From the NCBI RefSeq assembly GCF_008932115.1, contig NZ_CP044544.1, positions 62,001 through 126,000 on the forward strand: 64,000 nucleotides of DNA, read 5' to 3'. Shown here in pieces: positions 41,445-50,165 of this stretch (position 1 is the stretch's first letter; the number at the start of each line of letters is the position of its first letter). The notes beneath the pieces are model-generated. The model was not told where the DNA came from and did no database searches. It was given only the letters and a program-made list of their open reading frames with translations. The stretch is from Bradyrhizobium betae (GTDB taxonomy: Bacteria > Pseudomonadota > Alphaproteobacteria > Rhizobiales > Xanthobacteraceae). The position numbers were made by a program, and so were the translations under genes.

Positions 41445-42605
41445 ATGGTTTCGATTGTACGGGCAGTGCCCGGTGTTGAAGGGATTCCGGCAGGCTTCCC
41501 CATCTTGCTCGACGCGCAGATGTCGATTGTCGAACCTGCCTTCGGCTACCTGATCGAACTCGCCACCATTCCCGGCCGCTCGCATGCGATGGAGACGCTG
41601 AGGACGTATAGCGAGCACCTGCATGACTGGTTCGACAGCCTGGAGCAGAGCGAGCTGGACTGGCGCCTCGCCGATGAGGGAACGATCGCCGGCTACCGGA
41701 ATCGGATGCTGGCAACGCCGAGCCCTCATACCGGGCGACCTTATGCCCGGTCCACCGTGAACGATCGTATCCGGACGGTCTGCCGCTTTTATACATGGGC
41801 GCATCGACGCGGTCTGATCGAAGCATTGCCCTTCGACTACGTTGAGGTGTCGCTCCGCTCAGTGCGTCGTCAGGGCATGCTGGCGCATTTGCATCATCGG
41901 CCTGCGACCGTGATGGCGAACACTCTGACGGTTTCGGAGGTTGAACGTCTGCCGCGACCGCTGCGCGTCGATCAACTCCAATCGCTTTTTCAGCATCTTT
42001 CGTCGCCCTATGACCTGATCGCCGAATGGGCTTTGGCCACGGGCATGCGCCGCAAGGAACTATGCGGCTTGCAGCTCCATCAGGTGCCGGATGTTGCTCA
42101 CGTGGACATCGACGTGGACCCACTCGTCGGAATGCCGCTGACCGTGACCAAGGGCGACCGGCCGCGCACCGTCTATCCGCCGCTGCGGCTGATCGACCGA
42201 ACCCACTGGTATGCAGGAGAACAGCGTGCGGCGCTGGTGAAGCTCCGACGCAGAACCCGCCCCGGTTATCGGCCGTCATCAGCGCTGTTCCTCAACAGCA
42301 ACGGCGATCCCGTGTCGAGAGCGAGGTTCTCCGCTGCGTTCAGCACGGCCTTTCAGGCGGCAGGGCTGACAGGATCGGGCCATTGGTTGCGCCATACATT
42401 TGCGATGACCATGCTCGTGCGCCTGCAGAAGCAGGCGGCGACAACACCAGATCTCAATCCGCTGAAGATTGTGCAGGTCCTGCTCGGACACGCCTCGATT
42501 CAGTCAACGGCAATCTATCTGCGCTGCGTCGAACTTCATGCCGACACGCTCGCCGAGAGCCTGGCCTATCTTTACGGCGAGTTGGTGCCTCATGGCCGCG
42601 CGTAA
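41445..42605 (+). CDS. Tyrosine recombinase, first of the E2 trio (class A, Tn554 TnpA-like)
   Basis: 386 aa, close to the 361 of Tn554 TnpA. Core-binding domain near residues 20-130 (METLRTYSEHLHDWFDSLEQ). The catalytic set is complete: LATGMRRKELCGLQL (Arg), HWLRHTFAMTML (His-x-x-Arg), VLLGHASIQSTAIYLR (His, Tyr). It is about 90 residues shorter than its E1 counterpart. The GTG/ATG-rich start region is uncertain; ATG at 41520 is an alternative. Overlaps the next gene by 14 nt. Confidence 0.85.
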   Translation: MVSIVRAVPGVEGIPAGFPILLDAQMSIVEPAFGYLIELATIPGRSHAMETLRTYSEHLHDWFDSLEQSELDWRLADEGTIAGYRNRMLATPSPHTGRPYARSTVNDRIRTVCRFYTWAHRRGLIEALPFDYVEVSLRSVRRQGMLAHLHHRPATVMANTLTVSEVERLPRPLRVDQLQSLFQHLSSPYDLIAEWALATGMRRKELCGLQLHQVPDVAHVDIDVDPLVGMPLTVTKGDRPRTVYPPLRLIDRTHWYAGEQRAALVKLRRRTRPGYRPSSALFLNSNGDPVSRARFSAAFSTAFQAAGLTGSGHWLRHTFAMTMLVRLQKQAATTPDLNPLKIVQVLLGHASIQSTAIYLRCVELHADTLAESLAYLYGELVPHGRA

Positions 42606-44418
42606 AAGGAAGTCGATCAATCGGCGCATCACGGTTGCGGCGCCGGACAATGCGGCAACTGACCTCATCACCGATAAGGTCATATTCACCGATGCCGGAG
42701 GTCGGCCAATCCAACGGTTCGACCCCGAGCAGCTTTCCGGCCTGCCTGCCGACCTGCGCGGGCTCATGGTCCAGGCTTTCCGAGAGCATGGCGTCGGCCA
42801 AAGGCCCACGACCCGCCGAACGACCTGGGCAGCGATCCTCCGCTTTGCCCGCTACGTTGTCGACGATGAGACGATTAAGACGGCGGCTGATGTCGATACC
42901 GCCGCGCTCGGCCGCTACGTGCTCTGGCTCAAGGCGCAGTCGACCTCCCGCGCGCCGCGCGGTGCGCATGCCACGGCCTTCAATACATTTCGGCCGCTCC
43001 TCGCATGGTGCCAGCGCAATCGACCTGGAACGCTCGCACGCGATCTTGAGATTCCCTGGAATCCCTTTCCCGGCAGGCGAATGCATCAGCAACCGCGCCG
43101 GCGGCTGCCGTCCGATCAGATCAAGGCGATCCTCAGCGCCTGCTACGAGGAGATCGACGAGGTCTGGGCCCGGTTTCAACATGGGCAGGATGTCATCCGG
43201 CGCACCGAGCTTCCGCCCAAGATACTGCGCGGTCAGGGGCTCGATCGATGGATTTGGCGGATCAGCCGCATCGAGGACGGTCGCATGCCCGACAGGGCTG
43301 TTCTCGAAGAACACGGGATCAAGTCCGCCACGCTCGTCAAGTCTTGGGGCGGCTATCGCACCATCACGCAGTATTTTCACATCACTACCGATACGCTCGT
43401 TCCGTTCTTTCTGGCGATCGCCATCCAGACCGCCGCCAATCCCGATCCGCTGCGTCATATCCGTCGCGACTGTCTCATCCCGCATCCGCTCGACGAGCAT
43501 CGCGTGATCATCGACTGGAACAAGGCCAAGACCAATGCGCGTCTCCAGAAGGCGCAGCGCCGCTCGTTCGATCGGCGTCGACGATACGCCGCGCCGAACC
43601 TGATCGCGATGATGCTGGCCCTGACTGAACCGCTTGTTGCAGATGCTTCGCCCATGCAGCAGGATCGGCTATTTCTGACGCGCAGCATCTATACCGAGTC
43701 CACCCGCCATTCGCTTCGTAGCCGCACGGAGGTGGTCGAGCATTCCGTCCTCAGGCGCGCTATCCTCCGATTCACGAAGCGCGCCAACCATCGCATCGAT
43801 GAGTGGAACGCGGCACATCCCGACAGCACGCGTTCCCGGATCGCCGGCTTTGCGCCCGCTTTGTTTCGCGGCACTGTCGCAACCGAACACTATCGCGCCT
43901 CCGGCGGCGATATTCTCGTGGCCCAATCGATCCTCAATCACGCCAACGCCGCGACGACCGAGACGTATCTCAAGAGCGAGGAGACGACACGCTTACAGCG
44001 CCAGACGATCGCTCGCTTGCAAGACCTGATGATCGCATGGGTGCGCGGGGACAAGCCTATAGGCGCGCCGTTGCGGCTTGGCCAACGTCGTGGCACCGCT
44101 TCCTTCGCCCATGATTGTCTCGCGCCGGTCATTCCTGGTCGAGATGGCGCCGAGCGCCTGTGCCCGCATTTTGGCGGATGCCTTGCGTGTCCCGGTCTCG
44201 TGATCCCGATCGACCCTGAACATCTGGCGCGTATCCTCGCCGCCATCGATCGGTTCGAACAAGCCCGCAACCGGCTCGACCCCCAACGGTGGAATCTCCT
44301 CTACGCGCCGTCGTGGCGGATTCTCACCCAGGACATCCTTCCGGATTTCCCGGCTGCGATGCATGAGGCCGCGCGTGCGCTTGCCAACGACATGCCCGCC
44401 CTGCCGGAGCTGGAGTAA
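42592..44418 (+). CDS. Tyrosine recombinase, second of the E2 trio (class B, Tn554 TnpB-like)
   Basis: 608 aa from ATG 42592, which gives the basic start MAARKRKSINRR. The core has APALFRGTVATEHYRASG (second Arg), SILNHANAATTETYL (His, Tyr) and a C-terminal Cys cluster (RLCPHFGGCLACPG). The segment that should hold the first catalytic Arg reads IQTAANPDPLRHI, with no Arg at the usual place, as in the class B protein of E1. Probably paired with class A in one synaptic complex. Confidence 0.8.
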   Translation: MAARKRKSINRRITVAAPDNAATDLITDKVIFTDAGGRPIQRFDPEQLSGLPADLRGLMVQAFREHGVGQRPTTRRTTWAAILRFARYVVDDETIKTAADVDTAALGRYVLWLKAQSTSRAPRGAHATAFNTFRPLLAWCQRNRPGTLARDLEIPWNPFPGRRMHQQPRRRLPSDQIKAILSACYEEIDEVWARFQHGQDVIRRTELPPKILRGQGLDRWIWRISRIEDGRMPDRAVLEEHGIKSATLVKSWGGYRTITQYFHITTDTLVPFFLAIAIQTAANPDPLRHIRRDCLIPHPLDEHRVIIDWNKAKTNARLQKAQRRSFDRRRRYAAPNLIAMMLALTEPLVADASPMQQDRLFLTRSIYTESTRHSLRSRTEVVEHSVLRRAILRFTKRANHRIDEWNAAHPDSTRSRIAGFAPALFRGTVATEHYRASGGDILVAQSILNHANAATTETYLKSEETTRLQRQTIARLQDLMIAWVRGDKPIGAPLRLGQRRGTASFAHDCLAPVIPGRDGAERLCPHFGGCLACPGLVIPIDPEHLARILAAIDRFEQARNRLDPQRWNLLYAPSWRILTQDILPDFPAAMHEAARALANDMPALPELE

Positions 44419-44420
44419 TC

Positions 44421-46307
44421 ATGCTGCTCCAAGCTGATCCCACGCATGACGTTGATCCGCCGCAGAAGGTTTCGGCAGAGTCGCTATGGTCGGACCCGCA
44501 ATGGCATCTCGATGGCCTGCGATCCGACCTGCGGAGATCGCAGCTCCAGATCGATTGGGATTTCGAACTGCCAGACGGCAGCCGCTTCACAGACCCATGT
44601 TGGGGCCGCTGGCTGGAAGATGCGCGCATCTTTTTGTGGTCGCTTCGCCTCGATCCGCCGCCAGGCAGGCGGCACGCCCGCGCGAGAACCCTTGTTGCCG
44701 CGGCCGTCAAGCTCCGCATCCTGATCCGATGGATGGCTGGCCAAGCAATGCGCAGCTTCGGCGACCTCGATCGCGATGCCGCCGCCCGGTTCATGCACGA
44801 CATTGCCGGGCGACGAAGACACAATGGCGCGCTGATCAGACCTGGGACCCGTCACGACTACGCCAACCTTTTGCTCGCCCTCTACCAGCAACGGCGCAAG
44901 CTCGCATGCCCACCACCAGAGCACCCGTTCGACGAAGACCGCGTAGGCGCTCATTCCGGATTCAGCCGCCATACCGTGCAGCGCCTGCCATTCACGCCCG
45001 ATGCCATCGCCGTGCCGCTCGTCTCGGCCGCGATCCGACTCATCGGACAGCCGGCCGATGACGTGATCGCACTACGCGACCAGGCCGTGCCGTTTCGCAT
45101 GGATGATCAAAGTCGCTCCTTCTTCGTTCACCGGCAGGCCGTCCGGGCACTCGTGTCTTCATTTCGGTTTTCCACGATCGAGGGCGAGAACGTGCCCTGG
45201 CATCCGCCGTTGACGCGAACGAGGCACCTGCGCGGGCTGATCAATCGCATCCAGGAAGCTTGCTTCGTCACCATTGCCTATCTGGTCGGCGCAAGAGCCT
45301 CGGAGATTCTGACGCTCAATGCTCACTGCGTCGAGGAGCATCCGTCCGCAGATAAGACGGAAGCCTTTGCTTATCTCCGCGGCCGGATATTCAAGACCGC
45401 CGGCAACGATGCCGGCGTGCCGCACCTCTGGCCAGCGCCGCCGCCCGTTCTGCGTGCCGTCGACGTCTTGCGCCGTCTCTCAGAACCCTTGCGCGCTCAG
45501 AGCGGCCGGTTGGACCTGTGGCTCTCCATCGCCGGGAACGGCATCATCGATCGCCGCGTGCCGGAGGTCCCAACGGGCAGTTCTCTCGTTATCCGTCTGA
45601 ACGAGAGATTTGCGGCTTTCATCGACATGCCGCTCAACGACGATGGAACGCCTTGGCGTCTGACCACGCACCAAGGCCGTAAGACCTTTGCCCGCTTCGT
45701 CGGCAAGCGCGACCGCACCGGCCTTCATGCCTTGCAGCATCATTTCGGGCATGTGACCCGCATTATGACCGACAGCGCCTATGTCGGAACAGATTTTGAT
45801 CTCGGCGAACTCGTCGATGCGCAAACACTCGACGAGACGCGATCTGCGCTCGAGGAGTTGCTCACCGCGTCGCGTCTTGGCGGCAAGGCGGGGCGCATGC
45901 TGTCGTCGCGGTCGCGCTTCCGCGGCCGGACCCGCGACGGCGAACTCGCCGGCTATGTCGATTTCCTCATCGAGGAGAGCGGCATGCGGCTCGGCGTCTG
46001 CGACTGGGGGTATTGTGTCTATCGCGTCGAGTCCGCCGCTTGCATGGGGGACGAACGCGGTCCGAACCCGCTGTGGCGCACCGAGAGCACCTGCATGAGC
46101 TGCGCTAACTTCGCAGTCACTGAGCGGCACCGCCCGGTCTGGCAAGCGCGCCTTGATCGCAACATCGCTTTGGTCGCCGACGATCGACTCGATGCATCGA
46201 GCATCGCTCTCGCCAGAACGCGCATTGCCGAGTGCGAGCGTGTCCTTTCCGATCTTTCCGCTACAGGAGGAGCCCATGCCGAAGATGACGGCCGCAAACC
46301 CACTTGA
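44421..46307 (+). CDS. Tyrosine recombinase, third of the E2 trio (class C)
   Basis: 628 aa, 2 nt after the class B stop. The catalytic set is complete: AYLVGARASEILTLN (Arg), LTTHQGRKTFARFVG (His, Arg), HHFGHVTRIMTDSAYVG (His, Tyr). A Cys-rich segment near the end (WGYCVYRVESAACMG, TESTCMSCANFAVTERHRPVW) is shared in pattern with the E1 class B and C proteins. Class C has no counterpart in classical Tn554, which has two recombinases plus TnpC. Confidence 0.8.
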   Translation: MLLQADPTHDVDPPQKVSAESLWSDPQWHLDGLRSDLRRSQLQIDWDFELPDGSRFTDPCWGRWLEDARIFLWSLRLDPPPGRRHARARTLVAAAVKLRILIRWMAGQAMRSFGDLDRDAAARFMHDIAGRRRHNGALIRPGTRHDYANLLLALYQQRRKLACPPPEHPFDEDRVGAHSGFSRHTVQRLPFTPDAIAVPLVSAAIRLIGQPADDVIALRDQAVPFRMDDQSRSFFVHRQAVRALVSSFRFSTIEGENVPWHPPLTRTRHLRGLINRIQEACFVTIAYLVGARASEILTLNAHCVEEHPSADKTEAFAYLRGRIFKTAGNDAGVPHLWPAPPPVLRAVDVLRRLSEPLRAQSGRLDLWLSIAGNGIIDRRVPEVPTGSSLVIRLNERFAAFIDMPLNDDGTPWRLTTHQGRKTFARFVGKRDRTGLHALQHHFGHVTRIMTDSAYVGTDFDLGELVDAQTLDETRSALEELLTASRLGGKAGRMLSSRSRFRGRTRDGELAGYVDFLIEESGMRLGVCDWGYCVYRVESAACMGDERGPNPLWRTESTCMSCANFAVTERHRPVWQARLDRNIALVADDRLDASSIALARTRIAECERVLSDLSATGGAHAEDDGRKPT

Positions 46308-46752
46308 TCGGCGCGTGCAAGCGACAGCCGAGAAGCTGCGCGCTGCCCTCGACCGCCTGGCCCGCAGCTCCGTGGGGTCTCCGATGATCGAACGGCAATT
46401 GACCGTCGCAGCTCTCGCGAGGGAGGCGCGCGTTGGACGTAATGCCATCTACGCCAATCACCGCGATATCCTCGACGAGCTGATCCGCGTCCGTCAGCAG
46501 CGGCGGGCTCCTGATCGGATCGCCGCCGTCGCCGAGAAGGCCGCCGAACAACGCATCGCCGTCGATATTATGCAGGGTCAGCTTCGCCAGCTCGCGACCG
46601 AGAATGCCGGACTCCTGCGGCGCGCGACCGAAGCGGAACGCCGTGCCGACAGGGCCGAGCACCGCATCGCGCAGTTAACGAAGGAGCTTGATCACCGTCG
46701 TCGCCCCCAGTTGCTACGATCGTCGGTCGGTGAGCACGGAGAGGGTCGATGA
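46276..46752 (+). CDS. Small helix-turn-helix/coiled-coil protein of the E2 operon (TnpC-like)
   Basis: 158 aa from ATG 46276 with AGGAGGAG just upstream, inside the last 32 nt of the class C gene. A helix-turn-helix (LTVAALAREARVGRNAIYANHRDILDEL) is followed by a long coiled coil (QGQLRQLATENAGLLRRATE onward). Same design and position as the 124-aa gene of E1. Likely an accessory DNA-binding subunit of the recombinase complex or a repressor of the operon. Confidence 0.65.
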   Translation: MPKMTAANPLDRRVQATAEKLRAALDRLARSSVGSPMIERQLTVAALAREARVGRNAIYANHRDILDELIRVRQQRRAPDRIAAVAEKAAEQRIAVDIMQGQLRQLATENAGLLRRATEAERRADRAEHRIAQLTKELDHRRRPQLLRSSVGEHGEGR

Positions 46753-47230
46753 TGATGTCGTTTCCCGCCCAGCCTTCTTGCCGCACGATGCACCGATAGC
46801 TCGTTGCCGGACGAAGCTGGATCATGTCGTCCTCGCAGCTTCTCGGATGACGAGGGTGGCCAATGCGCAGGAAGTGTCTCGATAGTCCGTCAGACCGTGG
46901 TCGTTGGTGTTTCTATGCCGTAAGCCAGAGTCTCTCCTTCGCAGGGCTGTCCAGAAGTGCGTCCATTGCGGCCTTTCTTGCTGGCGTATCTCACACCGCG
47001 TTCGGCTGCTGCGCAGCCCGCCCTCGTTCCCGCAACAGCGCGATGACGACCTTCTTCCCCGCCGTGCTCGGCTAACGCCTCCGCGCGGCTTCCTCGCGAG
47101 GCAAGAAGCTCGTCCCTGCGCCGCCTTCCACTGCGTTTCAGCCCTTCGGGTGCGGGCCGGTCGCCCGGTGTTTTCCGATCGCCATCAAGGCCGCGATGGT
47201 CGCGACCTGATACAGCAAAGGAGAAGACCT
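46753..47230. other. E2 right internal region and DUF736 leader
   Basis: No gene supported between the accessory protein and the DUF736 gene. The part from 47090 on is the conserved DUF736 leader also found at 40922-41062. The junction between element-specific sequence and leader must lie between 46753 and 47090 and is not obvious by eye. Confidence 0.45.
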
Positions 47231-47527
47231 ATGGCTCAGATCGGTACGTTCACCCGCAACGAAGACGGTTCGTTCGCCGGAGTCATCAAGACCCTCAACC
47301 TCAGCGTCAAGGCTCGCCTGGTCGTCGCCGAGAAGGACAGCGAGAAGTCGCCCGACCTCCGCGCGCTCGTCGGCAACATCGAGATCGGGGCTGCCTGGAA
47401 GAAGGTCGCCAAGGAGACGGGCCGGGAGTATCACTCCCTCAAGCTCGACGATCCGAGCTTCCCCGCTCCGATCTACGCAAGCCTCGTGGAGAACGAAGAC
47501 GGCTTCGCTCTCATCTGGTCGCGCTGA
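47231..47527 (+). CDS. DUF736 protein carried inside E2
   Basis: 98 aa, complete: [20 protein letters not shown], then a [11 protein letters not shown] core and the [18 protein letters not shown] and FALIWSR ending typical of DUF736. This is a small beta-rich family frequent on Rhizobiales plasmids, of unknown function. It differs clearly from the interrupted host gene (MATIGNFTVNGNG ... LIWSRPNRD), so it is not a duplicate made by the insertion. Its own leader and ribosome site (AAAGGAGAAG) are intact, so the cell keeps one working DUF736 gene at this locus. Confidence 0.88.
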   Translation: MAQIGTFTRNEDGSFAGVIKTLNLSVKARLVVAEKDSEKSPDLRALVGNIEIGAAWKKVAKETGREYHSLKLDDPSFPAPIYASLVENEDGFALIWSR

Positions 47528-47572
47528 AGCGCTCAACCATCGACGCGGCGCTCCATCACGGGGCGCCGCGAT

Positions 47573-47672
47573 CGCGCTAAAGGACATCTCGGAAGTGTCC
47601 TCCAGCAAATAACGAAGCAAACACCGATGCTTCGTTTCAGAAGGACAGTTGACGGCTGACCTAAAACGGCTT
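47573..47672 (-). repeat. E2 right end: terminal inverted repeat, internal motif copies and 8-bp direct repeat
   Basis: Read inward on the minus strand from 47664: TTAGGTCA, 9 nt, TGTCCTT. Then come an AACGAAGCA/TGCTTCGTT stem (about 47610-47636) and a TGTCCT/AGGACA pair. The innermost block, TGTCCTTTAGCG, also occurs at the left end (41122-41133). The outer AACGGCTT (47665-47672) is the direct repeat. Confidence 0.75.
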
Positions 47673-47946
47673 CGTGGGCACCGTCAAGACCCTCGCCCTC
47701 GGCACCGTGAAGGCCAAGATCGTTCCGGCCGAGCGGACCTCGGAAAAGGCCCCTGATTACCGGATCTTCGCGGGAACTATCGAGTTCGGCGCCGCGTGGA
47801 AGAAGAAGTCCCAGGAGCAGAACCGGGACTATCTCTCGGTCAAGCTGGACGACCCGAGCTTCGCGGCTCCGATCTACGCCACGCTGGTCGAGGTGGAAGG
47901 CGAGGAAGGCCACTCGCTCATCTGGTCTCGTCCGAACCGCGATTGA
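47665..47946 (+). pseudogene. DUF736 gene, 3' part (other side of E2)
   Basis: Continues the 5' part at 41063: [20 protein letters not shown], then [35 protein letters not shown] and the end [12 protein letters not shown] shorter product could start at GTG 47674, but no ribosome site is evident. Uninterrupted, the protein would have about 107 aa. Confidence 0.85.
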
Positions 47947-48011
47947 GACGCCGCGCAGAAGGTCCCGCCGCGAGACGGGGCCTTCCCGCGTGAGCAGAAA
48001 GGAGAACGATC

Positions 48012-48281
48012 ATGTGCAAGGTCTTGAACGCGCGCGCTGTCGGCAAGCGCTCGAGTGCGACGCAGGTTTACATTGGGCGCCCGAGCAAATGGGGCAACCC
48101 GTTCGTCATCGGGCGCGATGGGTCGCGCGCCGAGGTCATCGCGAAATATCGCGCCTGGATTGTCGTGCAGCCCGCGCTGATGAATGCGCTCGGCGAGCTG
48201 CGCAGCCGCGACCTCGTTTGCTGGTGCGCACCGCTCGCGTGCCACGGCGACGTGCTGGTGGAACCTGCCAAGAGGCGCTGA
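48012..48281 (+). CDS. DUF4326 domain protein
   Basis: 89 aa. The family signature is clear: [16 protein letters not shown] near the start and [17 protein letters not shown] at the end (C-x-C...C-H, possible metal site). The DUF4326 fold is found on phages and plasmids; its role is not known. Ribosome site AAAGGAGAA before the ATG. It lies in the same run as the DUF736 genes. Confidence 0.85.
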   Translation: MCKVLNARAVGKRSSATQVYIGRPSKWGNPFVIGRDGSRAEVIAKYRAWIVVQPALMNALGELRSRDLVCWCAPLACHGDVLVEPAKRR

Positions 48282-48470
48282 TCACGCACCTGTTCGATCC
48301 AATGCCGCCAGACGTTCGGGCATGGCGAGCAGCTTGATCGCCGCGGCGGTTACGGCTTCGGCGATGGTCGGATAGGTTTCCTCTGAACTCATCGACACTC
48401 CGTCGGGAAATGTCACGGTCGCCTGATAGCCATTGCCTTTCGGGGTTGCAGAAAGCTGGATCTTTGGCAT
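48282..48470 (-). CDS. Small hypothetical protein
   Basis: 62 aa from ATG 48470, with AAAGGAGA 8 nt upstream. Reads MPKIQLSATPKGNGYQATVT, then a helix (TIAEAVTAAAIKLLAMPERL). It looks like a small beta-beta-beta-alpha protein in the size range of HicB-like or DUF antitoxin domains, but no toxin partner adjoins it. Convergent with the DUF4326 gene, with adjacent stops. Confidence 0.55.
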   Translation of the reverse strand: MPKIQLSATPKGNGYQATVTFPDGVSMSSEETYPTIAEAVTAAAIKLLAMPERLAALDRTGA

Positions 48471-48490
48471 GTCGCACCGTCTCCTTTGGG

Positions 48491-49252
48491 CTACATGGAT
48501 CGGCTGCTTTTTGTTTCGGCTTCGAGGCCCCGCACGACATGCGCGAGGACACGTTGGCCTTCTCGAAAGACCTTCTCCCCGGGCAGCATCTGAGCACCTG
48601 TCATCGACGTTGGCGGTAGCACGAACGCTCTCGCGTTCAATCCCGGCTTTCGGCCATTCTGAAAGAGTTGCCACAGAGTTTCATGGAGTGCGTGCAGAAA
48701 GCCGAACAGCGCTTTCATCTCGTCGACGCGGGTGTTTGCAAGAAGTTGATTGGTCTCGTCGAGATCGAAGATTTCGTTGTGGGCGAATACTTTGTCGCGA
48801 ATGTTCCGATACCGCGCTTCGTAAATCACACGTTGCGCCTTGATCTCCCTGCGCAGCGCCCTGAAGTCGCTCGCTGTCGGCTCGAACGCGTCGCTAACAT
48901 ACGCTGCGGCTTCGCCCGTCGTCAAACCGGCTTTCTCTTTCCTGTTCGCCAGAGCTGGCTTCGAAAAGACCGAAAGGTCCTTTGAAGCGAGCGCCATCAG
49001 GTTATTGATGTTGTGAGCGGAATTCTGATCAAAGATGCGACCGAGCGCGATGAAGGCCGATATGAGCATGGCATGATGAGTCGTCAGCCAGAACAGTGGC
49101 GTCGTGTTCATTGCCCTGAGAACCGCCAAGTCGGAGGCTGCGAGCTCGCGCACGGATAGATAGGCATAAAAGTGTTGCTGCGCCGTCTCCTCCTCTTTGC
49201 GGAAGATTTCCAGCTCTTGCTCGAATGCTGCTTGCGCTGTGATTGTCACCAC
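48491..49252 (-). CDS. HEPN-like protein, possibly AbiU2-type
   Basis: 253 aa, all helical. The motif RYRNIRDKVFAHNEIFDL (R-x4-6-H pattern, here R-D-K-V-F-A-H) is the HEPN signature of ribonuclease-type toxins and matches the AbiU2 group of phage-abortive proteins in my memory. The N-terminal half (LFWLTTHHAMLISAFIALGRIFDQN) is a hydrophobic helical bundle. It lies between backbone genes and a YhaV/PrlF pair, with no antitoxin next to it. Candidate defence gene; the subfamily is uncertain. Confidence 0.5.
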   Translation of the reverse strand: MVTITAQAAFEQELEIFRKEEETAQQHFYAYLSVRELAASDLAVLRAMNTTPLFWLTTHHAMLISAFIALGRIFDQNSAHNINNLMALASKDLSVFSKPALANRKEKAGLTTGEAAAYVSDAFEPTASDFRALRREIKAQRVIYEARYRNIRDKVFAHNEIFDLDETNQLLANTRVDEMKALFGFLHALHETLWQLFQNGRKPGLNARAFVLPPTSMTGAQMLPGEKVFREGQRVLAHVVRGLEAETKSSRSM

Positions 49253-49280
49253 TCACCAGCCTTTGGGCGAGACCCAATCT

Positions 49281-49784
49281 TTATCTCCCGCGTGTTGAGC
49301 GGGACAAACGTCGTTTGGCGTCATCACTCGACGCTGTTGCCACGAGTTCTTTCCAGGTGTCTGGCGGATTTCCGCGGTCTAGCATCTTCCGAAACACGGC
49401 GTAGGCGTCGTTGGCGCTTTCATAGGCGCGCAGCGTCGAGTCATCATTCACCCAGGCAAGGACGATGATCTTGGAATCCGCCGATTGCTGATAGCGAAAG
49501 AACAGCCGAAACTGCTGCAGGAATTTCGCGGGGAACCAGTGCCTGTAGTCGTCGCCGAGCGTGCCGCCCTGCCGATAGACGTCGCGGGTCGGGTCACCTG
49601 GGATATCTTCGAACGCCACCTTCAAGACGGCCGCGAGTAGCTTTGCAGCGCGTTTCTTCTTATAACCCTTCGGGTCTTTCTTGCGCCCCTTCTCGACTGC
49701 GGCGATCATCGCCTCGAGCTGGTCGAGAAACAGCGGATGCGCGTAGATCGTCCAACCGTTGACCGCGAAGGTGTCGTTGCTCAC
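49281..49784 (-). CDS. yhaV: YhaV-family toxin
   Basis: 167 aa, typical length for YhaV, an mRNA interferase of the RelE-like superfamily. Landmarks: NGWTIYAHPLFLDQLEAM at the start, DVYRQGGTLGDDYRHWFPAKFLQQFRLFFR and KIIVLAWVNDDSTLRAYES in the core. Its ATG overlaps the PrlF stop by 4 nt, giving coupled translation with the antitoxin first. Confidence 0.9.
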   Translation of the reverse strand: MSNDTFAVNGWTIYAHPLFLDQLEAMIAAVEKGRKKDPKGYKKKRAAKLLAAVLKVAFEDIPGDPTRDVYRQGGTLGDDYRHWFPAKFLQQFRLFFRYQQSADSKIIVLAWVNDDSTLRAYESANDAYAVFRKMLDRGNPPDTWKELVATASSDDAKRRLSRSTRGR

Positions 49785-50116
49785 GCCTCATCTTCCGGCA
49801 GAGCCCCGTCCAGATCGACCTTGACGCCCTTGACGAGGGACTTGCCGCGCGCGACCAGCGACTTCGGCACCGGCCGAATTCGCGATGGCTCGTTTGCCAT
49901 ATCACGCGCCAGGAATGCGAGGAACGTGCCGATCACCGGATCGCCGTCGTCCGCCGACTTCTTCGCGATCACGACGGTGCCGTTAGCCAGCCCGCGAAAC
50001 ACCACTTGGTCGCGCTTGCCAAGGGCGAGCATCTTGCGGATGGCCGCGGGCACGGTCGTCTGACCGCGCTCCGTGATGGTCGCGGGGATTTCGAGGATTT
50101 CAGCCGTTTTGGCCAT
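49781..50116 (-). CDS. prlF: PrlF antitoxin (AbrB-type)
   Basis: 111 aa. The swapped-hairpin AbrB DNA-binding domain is at the N terminus (ATITERGQTTVPAAIRKML, QVVFRGLANGTVVI). The C-terminal half (DPVIGTFLAFLARDMAN onward) binds the YhaV toxin. A 7-2-7 palindrome 34 nt upstream of its start is the probable autoregulatory operator. Confidence 0.9.
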   Translation of the reverse strand: MAKTAEILEIPATITERGQTTVPAAIRKMLALGKRDQVVFRGLANGTVVIAKKSADDGDPVIGTFLAFLARDMANEPSRIRPVPKSLVARGKSLVKGVKVDLDGALPEDEA

Positions 50117-50149
50117 AACCGGCTCCTTGCGTCGTCATGTTAGCCGATG

Positions 50150-50165
50150 CAATGCATTTGCATTG
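50150..50165. promoter_or_regulatory. Operator upstream of prlF
   Basis: CAATGCA-TT-TGCATTG, a perfect dyad, AT-richer than its surroundings. Placement fits autorepression by PrlF/YhaV. Confidence 0.65.

Larger units (their letters stand above)
41104..47664. mobile_element. Element E2: tyrosine-recombinase-trio element inserted in a DUF736 gene
   Basis: 6.56 kb delimited to the base by the split DUF736 gene, the 8-bp direct repeat AACGGCTT and terminal inverted repeats (TTAGGTCA ... TGTCCTT). Contents: a hairpin-rich left end, three recombinases of classes A, B and C, a small helix-turn-helix gene, and a complete DUF736 gene with its own leader. E2 has the same gene order as E1 but diverged proteins and no mer cargo. 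Near the right end extra copies of the AGGACA/TGTCCT motif occur (47579-47601). Confidence 0.85.
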
